From Maribacter sp. ACAM166 (lineage in GTDB: Bacteria; Bacteroidota; Bacteroidia; Flavobacteriales; Flavobacteriaceae), in NCBI RefSeq assembly GCF_005771495.1, contig NZ_VAUW01000005.1:62001-126000 (forward strand): DNA of 64,000 nucleotides, written 5' to 3'. Positions within the stretch are counted from its first letter, which is position 1. Every line of letters starts with the position of its first letter. Of the stretch, positions 18,437-26,576 are shown piece by piece. The notes below the pieces were generated by a model, which saw only the letters and a list, made by a program, of their open reading frames with translations, was not told where the DNA came from and ran no database searches. Position numbers and translations under genes: made by a program.

Positions 18437-19440
18437 AGAAGTATATTTTAGTTGTATCGATTTTTTTAAGTTTGTTTTATTCTTGTTCTGAAACTGAAAG
18501 TAATCGAAGCGATTATACTGGTGGTGCATTGGGTACATCATACAATATAATCGTTATTTCTTCTGTAGAAATAGACCTTCAAAAAGATATAGATTCCGTT
18601 TTTACTTCCATCAATCATTCATTGTCTACGTATATTCCAGAATCGGATATTTCAAGGATAAATGAAGGCGATAGTACGGTTGTTGTAGATAAAATGTTTC
18701 AAGAGGTATTTAATTTATCTAAAGATATTTTTATACAAACCAGAGGTTTCTTTGACCCAACGGTAGGTACTTTAGTGAATGCATGGGGTTTTGGTCCAGA
18801 GCGACAAATAACGATGGATAGTCTAAAGGTAGATAGTTTATTGCAGTATGTTGGCTTTGATAAAGTAACGCTTAACACCAAGAATGAGGTAATCAAAACG
18901 AATCCAAATATCTTTATAGATTTTAATGCAATTGCTAAGGGGTACGCTATCGATAGGATAGCTGCTATGCTAGACGCTAGAGAAGTTCGTAATTACCTAA
19001 TTGAAGTTGGTGGTGAACTAGTGGCTAAAGGTAAGAATACGATTAAAGGGAAACCTTGGGTAGTGGGTATTGATGACCCAGAAATGCTGGTAGAGCGAAA
19101 GACAAAAATATTAATCAATCTTAATAATAGGGCATTAGCATCTTCTGGTAATTATAGAAAATATAGAATTGATGAAGCTACAGGTAAGAAGTATGTTCAT
19201 ATCGTAAATCCAAAGACTGGGTTTACACAGATATCTAATATATTAGCAGTGACTATATTGGCGAAAAATTGTGCAACTGCAGATGCATATGCAACTGCTT
19301 TCATGGCTATGGATTTGGACGAAGCTTTTAAATTAGTAATTGAGAATAAAACGTTAGAAGCGTATATTATTTATTCGGATGAAGCTGGAAAGACACAAGA
19401 ATTTTTGACCAAAGGTTTTAAAGACTTGGTCGTCGAGTAA
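18433..19440 (+). CDS. apbE: FAD:protein FMN transferase (ApbE), lipoprotein
   Basis: A 335-residue ApbE enzyme, which moves FMN from FAD onto threonines of NqrB and NqrC with Mg2+. It is a lipoprotein: the signal peptide ends LFYSC with Cys18. Family motifs are GTSYNI near residue 35, FDPTVGTLVNAWGFG near residue 110, DFNAIAKGYAID, and the NPKTGF and ATADAYATAFMAMD segments. Location directly after the nqr operon fits its targets. It ends one base before a convergent methyltransferase gene with no visible terminator between. Confidence 0.94.
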   Translation: MKKYILVVSIFLSLFYSCSETESNRSDYTGGALGTSYNIIVISSVEIDLQKDIDSVFTSINHSLSTYIPESDISRINEGDSTVVVDKMFQEVFNLSKDIFIQTRGFFDPTVGTLVNAWGFGPERQITMDSLKVDSLLQYVGFDKVTLNTKNEVIKTNPNIFIDFNAIAKGYAIDRIAAMLDAREVRNYLIEVGGELVAKGKNTIKGKPWVVGIDDPEMLVERKTKILINLNNRALASSGNYRKYRIDEATGKKYVHIVNPKTGFTQISNILAVTILAKNCATADAYATAFMAMDLDEAFKLVIENKTLEAYIIYSDEAGKTQEFLTKGFKDLVVE

Positions 19441-20205
19441 TTATTTCTGCACATAGGGGATGATTTCTCCCTTTGCTAATCTGTAGCGTATAATATTTTC
19501 TTGGCTCAAGTGCTTTGTTAAATCTACTTCATTAACCGTGAAGCCTATCGTTCTTAGTTTAGTAAAATAATCTCTGCCATAAATACGTACGTGGTCATAT
19601 TGACCAAATATTTTTGCACGTTCCACCTTATCAACTATTGAATTGTCTTCAAATGTATGTTCTCGGCTTAAATCTTGAGGTATTTGAAAAACTCCCCAGC
19701 CACCCGGTTTTAAAACTCGGTACAATTCATGCATGGCTTTTGAATCGTCTGGTATGTGTTCTAGAACATGGTTACATAGTATAACGTCGAAAGTGTTGTC
19801 ATCAAAGGGAAGATTACAAATATCAGCCTTTACATCCGCCAAGGGAGAATTTAAATCCGTCGTTATATATTTTAAATTCTTTAATTTTTTAAACCGTTTG
19901 TAAAATGCCTGTTCGGGAGCACAATGTAAAACATGCAGCGCGGAGGTGAAAAAATTGGTTTTTTCGGTAAGAAATAACCAAAGAAGTCGATGCCGTTCTA
20001 ATGATAGGGTAGAAGGGGATAATACATTATCACGTGGGTTTTCATAACCATAGGGTAAAAAACTACGAAATGATTTTCCATCGATTGGATCCTCAAACGT
20101 GTCCCCTTTATAATAAAGCTGAAAAAAAGGTTTTACCAAATAACTCACTGAAATTAAAACAGGTCTTGGTACAAGGTTGAGGAAAAATTTAAAAATTTTC
20201 TTCAT
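19441..20205 (-). CDS. SAM-dependent methyltransferase (class I, Methyltransf_11 type)
   Basis: A 254-residue protein with a basic, hydrophobic N-terminus (possible membrane association) and a class I methyltransferase core. The acidic end of beta-2 is in YITTDLN, followed by DICNLPFDDNTFD and the post-motif HVLEHIPDD. Motif I is poor: HCAPEQAF takes the place of a glycine-rich loop, as in several Methyltransf_11 members. Substrate unknown. Map lies 9 bp upstream in the same direction. The stop codon abuts that of apbE exactly. Confidence 0.8.
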   Translation of the reverse strand: MKKIFKFFLNLVPRPVLISVSYLVKPFFQLYYKGDTFEDPIDGKSFRSFLPYGYENPRDNVLSPSTLSLERHRLLWLFLTEKTNFFTSALHVLHCAPEQAFYKRFKKLKNLKYITTDLNSPLADVKADICNLPFDDNTFDVILCNHVLEHIPDDSKAMHELYRVLKPGGWGVFQIPQDLSREHTFEDNSIVDKVERAKIFGQYDHVRIYGRDYFTKLRTIGFTVNEVDLTKHLSQENIIRYRLAKGEIIPYVQK

Positions 20206-20214
20206 GTCAGTTTC

Positions 20215-21033
20215 CTAGCTGTTGGCTACAGAAGAGATGAATTCTGATTCTTCATCACTACTAATTCCTAGGGCTTCATAAACGTACTTAAAAGTGGATA
20301 GCAATTCTGGTTTGCCATTAACGATGGCCACATCGTGCTCAAAATGGGCGCTTGGCTTACCATCAGCGGTAAGAATGGTCCAACCATCTTTTAGTTGTTT
20401 TATGTTCTTGGTACCTAAATTAATCATGGGTTCGATTGCCACGGTCATTCCCTCAACGAATTTTTTACCTCTGCCACGTCGACCATAATTAGGCATTTCT
20501 GGATCTTCGTGCATTTTCCGGCCTAGTCCATGGCCTACTAACTCACGCACTACGCCATAACCATGGTCTTCAGTGAATTTTTGTATTGCAAAACCTACAT
20601 CCCCGACACGGTTACCTGCTTTGAATTGACGTATGCCTACATATAGTGATTGCTTGGTAATGTCTAGTAACTTTTTAATTTCGGGGGTTACCTCACCAAC
20701 CTCAAAAGTATAGGCATGATCACCGTAGAAGTCATTTTTCAATGCGCCGCAGTCTATAGAAATAATATCACCTTCTATCAACGGTTTGTTATTTGGAATA
20801 CCATGTACTACCTGTGCATTAGGGCTCATGCAGAGGGAATTAGGGAAATCATACAAGCCAAGAAAACCGGGTACTGCACCATGATCGCGAATGAAAGCTT
20901 CTGCCATAGTGTCTAACTTAAGCGTTGTCACACCTGGCTTAACTTCAGCTGCTATCATTCCCAATGTTTTTGAAACGATAAGCGCGCTTTCGCGCATCAA
21001 TTCTATTTCCTCGGCCGTTTTAATCTGTATCAT
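20215..21033 (-). CDS. map: Methionine aminopeptidase type I
   Basis: A 272-residue type I enzyme removing N-terminal methionine from new proteins. The metal ligands are visible in order: SIDCGAL, GDHAYTF, GHGLGRKMHEDP, and two glutamates in TVAIEPMI and SAHFEHDVAI. The substrate-binding HG (VHGIPN) is present. Length is normal for the short form with no zinc-finger extension, plus about 15 extra C-terminal residues. It lies upstream of the methyltransferase gene on the minus strand. Confidence 0.95.
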   Translation of the reverse strand: MIQIKTAEEIELMRESALIVSKTLGMIAAEVKPGVTTLKLDTMAEAFIRDHGAVPGFLGLYDFPNSLCMSPNAQVVHGIPNNKPLIEGDIISIDCGALKNDFYGDHAYTFEVGEVTPEIKKLLDITKQSLYVGIRQFKAGNRVGDVGFAIQKFTEDHGYGVVRELVGHGLGRKMHEDPEMPNYGRRGRGKKFVEGMTVAIEPMINLGTKNIKQLKDGWTILTADGKPSAHFEHDVAIVNGKPELLSTFKYVYEALGISSDEESEFISSVANS

Positions 21034-21068
21034 ATTCGTGTGAAATTCTGTTATTACCGATTAATTTA

Positions 21069-22586
21069 TTATACCAAAGAATGCTGTGTCATGAATTCAG
21101 ATTTTGCAACTCCCATTAATTTTAAAATGGTTGGTGCTATATCTCCTAAAACGCCATCTTTGATTTTATGTATATCCTTATCGACTAAGATTAAAGGTAC
21201 AGGATTCGTGGTGTGTGCGGTATTTGGACTACCATCTGGATTTACCATAGTTTCGCAATTACCATGATCGGCAATAACGATTACGGAATAGTCGTTTTCT
21301 TGTGCCGCTGTGATAACATCTTTAGCACATTCGTCTACGGTTTCACATGCTTTTATTGCTGCCTCCATTACACCAGTATGACCAACCATATCGGGATTTG
21401 CGAAGTTTAAACAAACAAAATCAACATCTCCTTTGTTTAACTCAGGGATGATTTTGTCTCGAATCTCATAAGCACTCATTTCTGGTTGCAGGTCGTATGT
21501 TGCAACTTTTGGTGAAGGACATAAAATACGCGTCTCACCATCGAAAGGAACTTCTCTACCCCCATTGAAAAAAAATGTAACGTGAGGGTATTTTTCTGTT
21601 TCCGCAATACGTATTTGTTTTTTTCCTGCTTTAGACAATACTTCACCTAAAGTTTCTTTGATATTGTCTTTATTATAAATCACATGTACACCATTATATG
21701 ATTCATCATAGTTGGTCAACGTGACATAATATAAATTTAATTTATGCATATTTTGTTCATGCATATCTGCTTGACTCAATACTTGAGTCAGTTCTCTACC
21801 TCGGTCTGTTCTAAAGTTGAAGAAGATGACAACATCGTCTTCCTTAATACTAGCTATGGGTGTGCCATCTGTAGATGTCATTACGATGGGTTTTATGAAC
21901 TCATCGGTTACACCAGTATCGTAACTTTTTTGAATGCTTTTGGCAATATCCGTTGATTTTTCTCCTTCTGCATTAACGATAACATCGTATGCTTCCTTAA
22001 CACGTTCCCAACGTTTATCTCGGTCCATTGCATAATACCTACCAATAACCGAAGCTAATTTGGTGTTTTTATCAGCAGTGAATTGAACAAGATCTTTTAA
22101 AAATCCTTTACCGCTTTTCGGATCTACATCTCTACCATCGGTAAAAGCATGCACATACATGTTTTCTACACCAGAAGCGCTACCGGCATTAATAAGTCCT
22201 TTAATGTGATTTGTATGGCTATGTACACCACCATCACTTAACAGGCCTAAAAAATGAACATCCTTATTGTTTTTCTTGGCGTATTCGAAGGCGTCTTTTA
22301 AAACTTGCTCATCACGAAGAGTGTTTTCTTTGACTGCCTTGTTTATTTTGGCTAAATCTTGATATACAATTCTACCGGCACCTAAGTTCATGTGCCCCAC
22401 TTCGCTATTGCCCATTTGACCCTCTGGAAGGCCAACGTTCATGCCGTCTGTTAATAAATTTGAATTTGCATAGGTCGTATATAAACTATCAATAAAAGGG
22501 GTATTTGCTTTATCTACTGCAGATACTTCTGGGTCAGGAGATTTTCCCCAACCATCCAATATCATTAAGATTACTTTTTTGTTCAT
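21069..22586 (-). CDS. gpmI: 2,3-bisphosphoglycerate-independent phosphoglycerate mutase
   Basis: A 505-residue dimanganese enzyme interconverting 3- and 2-phosphoglycerate in glycolysis. Visible motifs: LMILDGWG at the N-terminus, the phosphoserine loop GNSEVGHMNLGAG near residue 65, HIHGLLSDGG-like LGLLSDGGVHSH, DGRDVDP, and the metal cluster NPDMVGHTG with VIADHGNCE. I use the ATG at 22586 (MNKKVILM...), since the frame's eight upstream codons are not typical of the family. Map follows 35 bp downstream. Confidence 0.95.
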   Translation of the reverse strand: MNKKVILMILDGWGKSPDPEVSAVDKANTPFIDSLYTTYANSNLLTDGMNVGLPEGQMGNSEVGHMNLGAGRIVYQDLAKINKAVKENTLRDEQVLKDAFEYAKKNNKDVHFLGLLSDGGVHSHTNHIKGLINAGSASGVENMYVHAFTDGRDVDPKSGKGFLKDLVQFTADKNTKLASVIGRYYAMDRDKRWERVKEAYDVIVNAEGEKSTDIAKSIQKSYDTGVTDEFIKPIVMTSTDGTPIASIKEDDVVIFFNFRTDRGRELTQVLSQADMHEQNMHKLNLYYVTLTNYDESYNGVHVIYNKDNIKETLGEVLSKAGKKQIRIAETEKYPHVTFFFNGGREVPFDGETRILCPSPKVATYDLQPEMSAYEIRDKIIPELNKGDVDFVCLNFANPDMVGHTGVMEAAIKACETVDECAKDVITAAQENDYSVIVIADHGNCETMVNPDGSPNTAHTTNPVPLILVDKDIHKIKDGVLGDIAPTILKLMGVAKSEFMTQHSLV

Positions 22587-22809
22587 CTTTTCAAGAGTTT
22601 TAGAAATCAAAAATACTACGTTCTACCTAGTTAAGCTACTAGATACCATACCTTTTTTAGAATCTGAACAAAATCACAAGTATTCATAAATTTCATGCGG
22701 CGTCGTTTGTTAAACTTAAGTTATAAGTCTGTTAAAGCATGAAACAAATTACAGTTACATGCGTCTATTAAAATGTAGAATAATCTATTCATCAATTAAA
22801 TCAATCATC

Positions 22810-23202
22810 ATGAGAAAAACAATTCTAACACTAGCTATGGTAGTACTTACAATGGGGTCTAATCTAATGGCTAACGAAACCAATGAAGTAAGAAGTACTG
22901 TAAACAAGGAACTAATTAAGAAAATTGAAATTAATTCTTTTTGTAAAGCTGTTATGCAAGGCGATGTTTTAACCGTAAAACGTTTAATCGATTTAGGTGA
23001 AGATGTAAATCAAAAATCTTTAGGGATGACCCCGGTAATGTTTGCTGCCCGTTATAATAAAGTAGAAGTCTTAAGACTATTAATAAATCATGGTGCAGAT
23101 TTAAAAATAAAAAGTAATCAAGGCTTCTCTGTTAAGCGTTACGCTGAATTATCAAATGCTACTGAAGCATCGGAGGTAATAGAAACTGCCTCGGGTATCT
23201 AA
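22810..23202 (+). CDS. Small exported ankyrin-repeat protein 1
   Basis: A 130-residue protein with a signal peptide (MRKTILTLAMVVLTMGSNLMA) and about two and a half ankyrin repeats. The repeats start at SFCKAVMQGDVLTVKRLIDLG and carry the TPVMFAARYN and VEVLRLLINHGAD signatures. The ATG at 22810 is chosen over 22759 because it begins the signal peptide. It is the paralogue of the next gene, 305 bp downstream in the same direction. Such repeats bind proteins; here probably in the periplasm, partner unknown. Confidence 0.82.
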   Translation: MRKTILTLAMVVLTMGSNLMANETNEVRSTVNKELIKKIEINSFCKAVMQGDVLTVKRLIDLGEDVNQKSLGMTPVMFAARYNKVEVLRLLINHGADLKIKSNQGFSVKRYAELSNATEASEVIETASGI

Positions 23203-23507
23203 TTGAATTTTAGTTATTTATAAGTATAAAGGAAATTTATCTATTTGATGCTACTGCAATTAAATGCAATAACTATGTGTAATTTCGGTAGTATGTTTTT
23301 ATTAACATTTGATTTTTCACTCATCGCTCGCATGCCCAAATTACGGTCTGCATTATCAAGTTTTTTTAGTTGCCATCTACCATGTGAGGCTAAAATTTTC
23401 TGAATGTTAAATATTTACTATTTCTTTCTTAAAATTATTTTATTATCAGTTTAGTATGATTAAATTGATATTATCATTAATTATTTTAATCAAATACCAT
23501 AAATATT
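23203..23507. other. Intergenic region between the two ankyrin genes
   Basis: About 305 bp, very AT-rich. No ORF or terminator was found. It probably holds the promoter of the second ankyrin gene, but no box fits the flavobacterial consensus well. Confidence 0.4.
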
Positions 23508-23894
23508 ATGAAAAAATCAATCTCAATACTGTTTTTTATGGGTGTATGTGCTATAACTGGAGTTTATGCCAATACTACGGTAACTACAATAGCATCTGAT
23601 TTTGTTGTATTGCAGACTAATGATCAAATAAGCGCTCTATGTAAAGCAGCTATGAAAGGCGATGTTGACCAAGTTCGTAGTCTAGTTGCTATAGGCGAGG
23701 AATTGAATGAAAAATCATTAGGATTAACACCTGCCATGTACGCGGCAAGATATAATAGGGCAGAGGTTCTAAAAGTACTTTTGTTAAATGGCGCTAACCT
23801 TAATATTAAAAGTGAAAAAGGTTATACCGCCAAGGAGTATGCGACCATGTCAAATGCAAAAGATGTTTTAGCGGTAATCAATCAAAACTCTTAA
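23508..23894 (+). CDS. Small exported ankyrin-repeat protein 2
   Basis: A 128-residue paralogue of the preceding protein, with a signal peptide (MKKSISILFFMGVCAITGVYA) and the same repeat block: ALCKAAMKGDVDQVRSLVAIG, then TPAMYAARYN, then VLKVLLLNGANLNIKS. Both share the ending motif of YAELSNA/YATMSNA. Tandem duplication is the simplest origin. A terminator follows 16 bp later. Confidence 0.82.
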   Translation: MKKSISILFFMGVCAITGVYANTTVTTIASDFVVLQTNDQISALCKAAMKGDVDQVRSLVAIGEELNEKSLGLTPAMYAARYNRAEVLKVLLLNGANLNIKSEKGYTAKEYATMSNAKDVLAVINQNS

Positions 23895-23910
23895 CGGAAA
23901 AGGAATAAAT

Positions 23911-23948
23911 AAAAAAGGCTCATTGGAAATCCCAACGAGCCTTTTTTA
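23911..23948 (+). terminator. Terminator after the ankyrin pair
   Basis: An A run, the stem GGCTCATTGG / CCCAACGAGCC with one mismatch and a short loop, then TTTTTT. It can work in both directions and may also end the minus-strand 55-residue gene whose stop is at 23998. Confidence 0.75.
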
Positions 23949-23997
23949 TTTATTAAATTCTACTCTATATAGTGTTCAAGTAAAAGAGTAAAAAACG

Positions 23998-24165
23998 TTA
24001 AAAATCAAATCCATTTACTGCTCTATAAACAAAAGCGTATAGTGCCATAAACAACATTAGGGCACAAAATACTGAGTAGACTTTTAAAATTGTAACCAAT
24101 ATGCCAGGTTTACAATGTTCAAACGCCTGAAAGTAAATATTTCTAAAATGTGTAATAGTTCCCAT
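23998..24165 (-). CDS. Small single-helix membrane protein, DUF6747-like
   Basis: A 55-residue gene below common ORF cut-offs: ATG at 24165, stop at 23998. It opens HFRNIYFQAFEHCKPG, followed by a single long hydrophobic helix (ILVTILKVYSVFCALMLF and on) and ends FVYRAVNGFDF. The YLEAF/YFQAF start and the aromatic YAFVYR...TGF-like end resemble the small flavobacterial DUF6747 family as I remember it. Function unknown. It has its own start region, with no gene directly upstream in the same direction. Confidence 0.65.
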   Translation of the reverse strand: MGTITHFRNIYFQAFEHCKPGILVTILKVYSVFCALMLFMALYAFVYRAVNGFDF

Positions 24166-24301
24166 TATAGTGTTCTTCTATGATTAAATCATAGCTATAA
24201 AGGTAATTCATCAATGGTAAAATAAGTTTGGGACCTCCTCAAACTTACAACATTAAGCACTTACCGCTTTGCACTCTAGGTCAAAAGACCAAAAAACACG
24301 A

Positions 24302-24540
24302 TTAACCTTCATTCTTATGCTTCTCGATGGCTTCTTTTCTTTTTTCAATTCTGTTTTCTGGATCAGCATGCGTGCTTTGAAATTCTAATGCACGTTGTAA
24401 TCTTTGCGCAACTTCTTGTGCAGAAAGCATTGTACTATGTTGTGATCGCCCGGTATATGGATTCTCTTATGTAGTGCTGCATTTTGAATAAACGCAAAAG
24501 TAACGATTGCCAAAACCCTATGAATAATCGTATTTTTTAA
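24302..24540 (-). pseudogene. Frameshifted small exported protein gene
   Basis: On the minus strand the frame at 24540-24466 encodes a signal-peptide-like stretch (KNTIIHRVLAIVTFAFIQNAA) with no ATG in front; TTA stands where ATG would be expected. The adjoining frame from 24466 to the stop at 24302 encodes ENPYTGRSQHSTMLSAQEV, then a charged helix ending EKRKEAIEKHKNEG. A one-base shift near 24466 joins them into roughly 80 residues. The 3' half also has its own ATG at 24430 (42 codons), which could still be translated. No family recognised. Confidence 0.5.
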
Positions 24541-24593
24541 TTTCCACTTTAAATGATAAAGTGTTCTAATACAGTATCTAAAGTTCGAAATGG

Positions 24594-25325
24594 TTATAAA
24601 AGATCTCTATTAATATCTAAAATATTATTTTGGATATATGACCTTAAAAAACCGATTGTAAAATGCTCTGCGCCATAAAACTCTTCATGTTGTAAAAGTG
24701 AGGCAATGTTCTTTCCTCTAAATTGCTCTAGCATAGGTATGGAAAGTGGTGCATAGCTATAGTGCCATGGCTCATATTTAAAACCTCTTCTTTTTGGGTG
24801 GTCGGTATAGACTAGGTGATAACCATAAGTTTCAGAATTTTCATCCATCCATGCTTTAAAATCTTCATAAGGACCTCCAGCTTCAAATTTTGACGGGACT
24901 AAAACATCTCCATCTACTTTTCTATAACCGTCTACAATATCTATATCAGTACCCCAATGATGCCTACTGGTACCTGGTATGGTAGAATATTCTATAATTT
25001 TATCAATGGCATCTAAAGGATCCATACCATCATCGGTATACGATATAAACTTACGTTCAAAAATGGCTTCCTGGCGTTGAAAATTACGATAACTGGAAAC
25101 AATTTTAAGGTCGATACCGTCTTTATAAGCCGCCATTTTCATTTCTAAAAAAGCATCGTGAGCTTCCTTTCTTAGATTAATTCCTTTTCCATACAATTGA
25201 ATATCGTCTTTACCCATGAGTTCCAATATGGAATATTCTTGGTCTTGTTGAATGAATAGTGAGGGGATAAGGGACACCGCTAAGCTTGCAGAACTACTTT
25301 TTTTAATAAAAATTCTTCTCTTCAT
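24594..25325 (-). CDS. M15 family (VanY-like) D-alanyl-D-alanine carboxypeptidase, Tat-type signal
   Basis: A 243-residue zinc peptidase of the M15B/VanY group, acting on peptidoglycan stem peptides. Visible parts are SSYRNFQRQ before the active site, the zinc motif SRHHWGTDIDI (His and Asp ligands), and EPWHYSYA with the catalytic/third-ligand region. The N-terminus MKRRIFIKKSSSAS followed by a hydrophobic stretch is a twin-arginine signal, so it is probably exported folded. Its upstream neighbour is a T9SS cargo gene on the same strand, 87 bp away. Confidence 0.87.
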   Translation of the reverse strand: MKRRIFIKKSSSASLAVSLIPSLFIQQDQEYSILELMGKDDIQLYGKGINLRKEAHDAFLEMKMAAYKDGIDLKIVSSYRNFQRQEAIFERKFISYTDDGMDPLDAIDKIIEYSTIPGTSRHHWGTDIDIVDGYRKVDGDVLVPSKFEAGGPYEDFKAWMDENSETYGYHLVYTDHPKRRGFKYEPWHYSYAPLSIPMLEQFRGKNIASLLQHEEFYGAEHFTIGFLRSYIQNNILDINRDLL

Positions 25326-25412
25326 AAGTTAAAAATAAGATTTTAAGGCATGACCTGTTAAGTTTTAACTCTAAAAAGGTCATAGAATTGTTTCATAACT
25401 GGCTTAATTCAA

Positions 25413-26576
25413 CTAGCGCGCCAAATATAAAAACCCCTGGTAGTTTAGGTCGCCTTCACTAATGTAAATGGTGTAGAAATAAACGCCAATGGGCAATCCT
25501 TTTTCTGAACTGAAGGGTACGTTGTTTAAATTAGAAAATCCTGCAAATTCGTCTATGTAGTTTGCCATTTCAAAAACCTTTAGACCGTAACGGTCATAAA
25601 TCTGAACAAGATTAGTACCTAAGTCTTCTAGTTCAGGTATAAAAAAGGAGTCGTTAACACCATCATCATTTACCGAAACGATGTAATTGTCTAAACTTAG
25701 TACTTCTCGTGATAAAGGCTCATAAGGTAATCTAGAGACCCCAAGGGTGATAATTTCATAATCATCTGGGTTGAATTGTTCGGTGCTAACGAACCCTTCG
25801 GTTAAGTTGCCGACAGGAATACTGCCCGATAGGTTGATCCACCGTTGCGAAAGCTTGCTCCAACCTACAGGTATGATTTTGTCGGCATCATCTGTTAAGC
25901 TTACCATTTCGCTACGAGAATTCCAGCTAAGTGTTACGGTCGATGGTATATTACCTTCTAAGCGCCAGAATTCAATGGCACTAACAACGTCCACATCTAA
26001 CGCAACTGCAAACGTATTAAAGCTGCCAGGTAACGAAGCCGGAGTATTGGCATCCTCAAAGAAATAAGCACTCTTTGCAAAAAGGTTGGTGCTTTCTGAA
26101 TTTAGAATCAACGGACGCATAAGTTCGCTATCGCCAACAGGAAACCCAAAATTCTGTTGATTTGTAATGGCTGCATAGCCTTCAACTTTTGAAACGTCAG
26201 TTTCCCCGGTGTAAAACGAATTATTTAAAAAGGTATAGAAAATTTCGGGTTGGGTTAGGGGCGTACGAATGCTGCCTAAAATAAAATTAGTATTGTTGCT
26301 ATTGTCTACGCCAACTGCTAATTGCAAATCATTGTCTAGTGCAATCTCAACATCATAAAATTGAGGAGTTAACGTACCAGAAACGGTTAATGGCTGTGGG
26401 CCATAAAAACCTACCAAACCAAGATTACTATCGAAAGGCGATACATTAATGAGGTTGGTATGAAATCCCAAATTCCCACCTTCATGAATACGCACGTTGC
26501 CATTATTGTAAAGGGCAGTTTGGGCAGATGCCGAAACCACTAAAAGAATGAAAAGAAGTGTGAATTGCTTTTTCAT
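25413..26576 (-). CDS. T9SS type B sorting domain (gliding-motility C-terminal) protein
   Basis: A 387-residue exported protein with signal peptide MKKQFTLLFILLVVSASAQ and a C-terminal CHU_C / type B T9SS sorting domain: NDDGVNDSFFIPEL, VQIYDRYGLKVFE, GVYFYTIYI near the last residue. The middle is beta-rich and unassigned, resembling the repeated-fold region of other surface proteins. It should be secreted and anchored at the outer membrane surface. Its ATG shares one base with the stop of the giant upstream gene (TAATG at 26576), so the two are translated together and probably work together. Confidence 0.85.
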   Translation of the reverse strand: MKKQFTLLFILLVVSASAQTALYNNGNVRIHEGGNLGFHTNLINVSPFDSNLGLVGFYGPQPLTVSGTLTPQFYDVEIALDNDLQLAVGVDNSNNTNFILGSIRTPLTQPEIFYTFLNNSFYTGETDVSKVEGYAAITNQQNFGFPVGDSELMRPLILNSESTNLFAKSAYFFEDANTPASLPGSFNTFAVALDVDVVSAIEFWRLEGNIPSTVTLSWNSRSEMVSLTDDADKIIPVGWSKLSQRWINLSGSIPVGNLTEGFVSTEQFNPDDYEIITLGVSRLPYEPLSREVLSLDNYIVSVNDDGVNDSFFIPELEDLGTNLVQIYDRYGLKVFEMANYIDEFAGFSNLNNVPFSSEKGLPIGVYFYTIYISEGDLNYQGFLYLAR

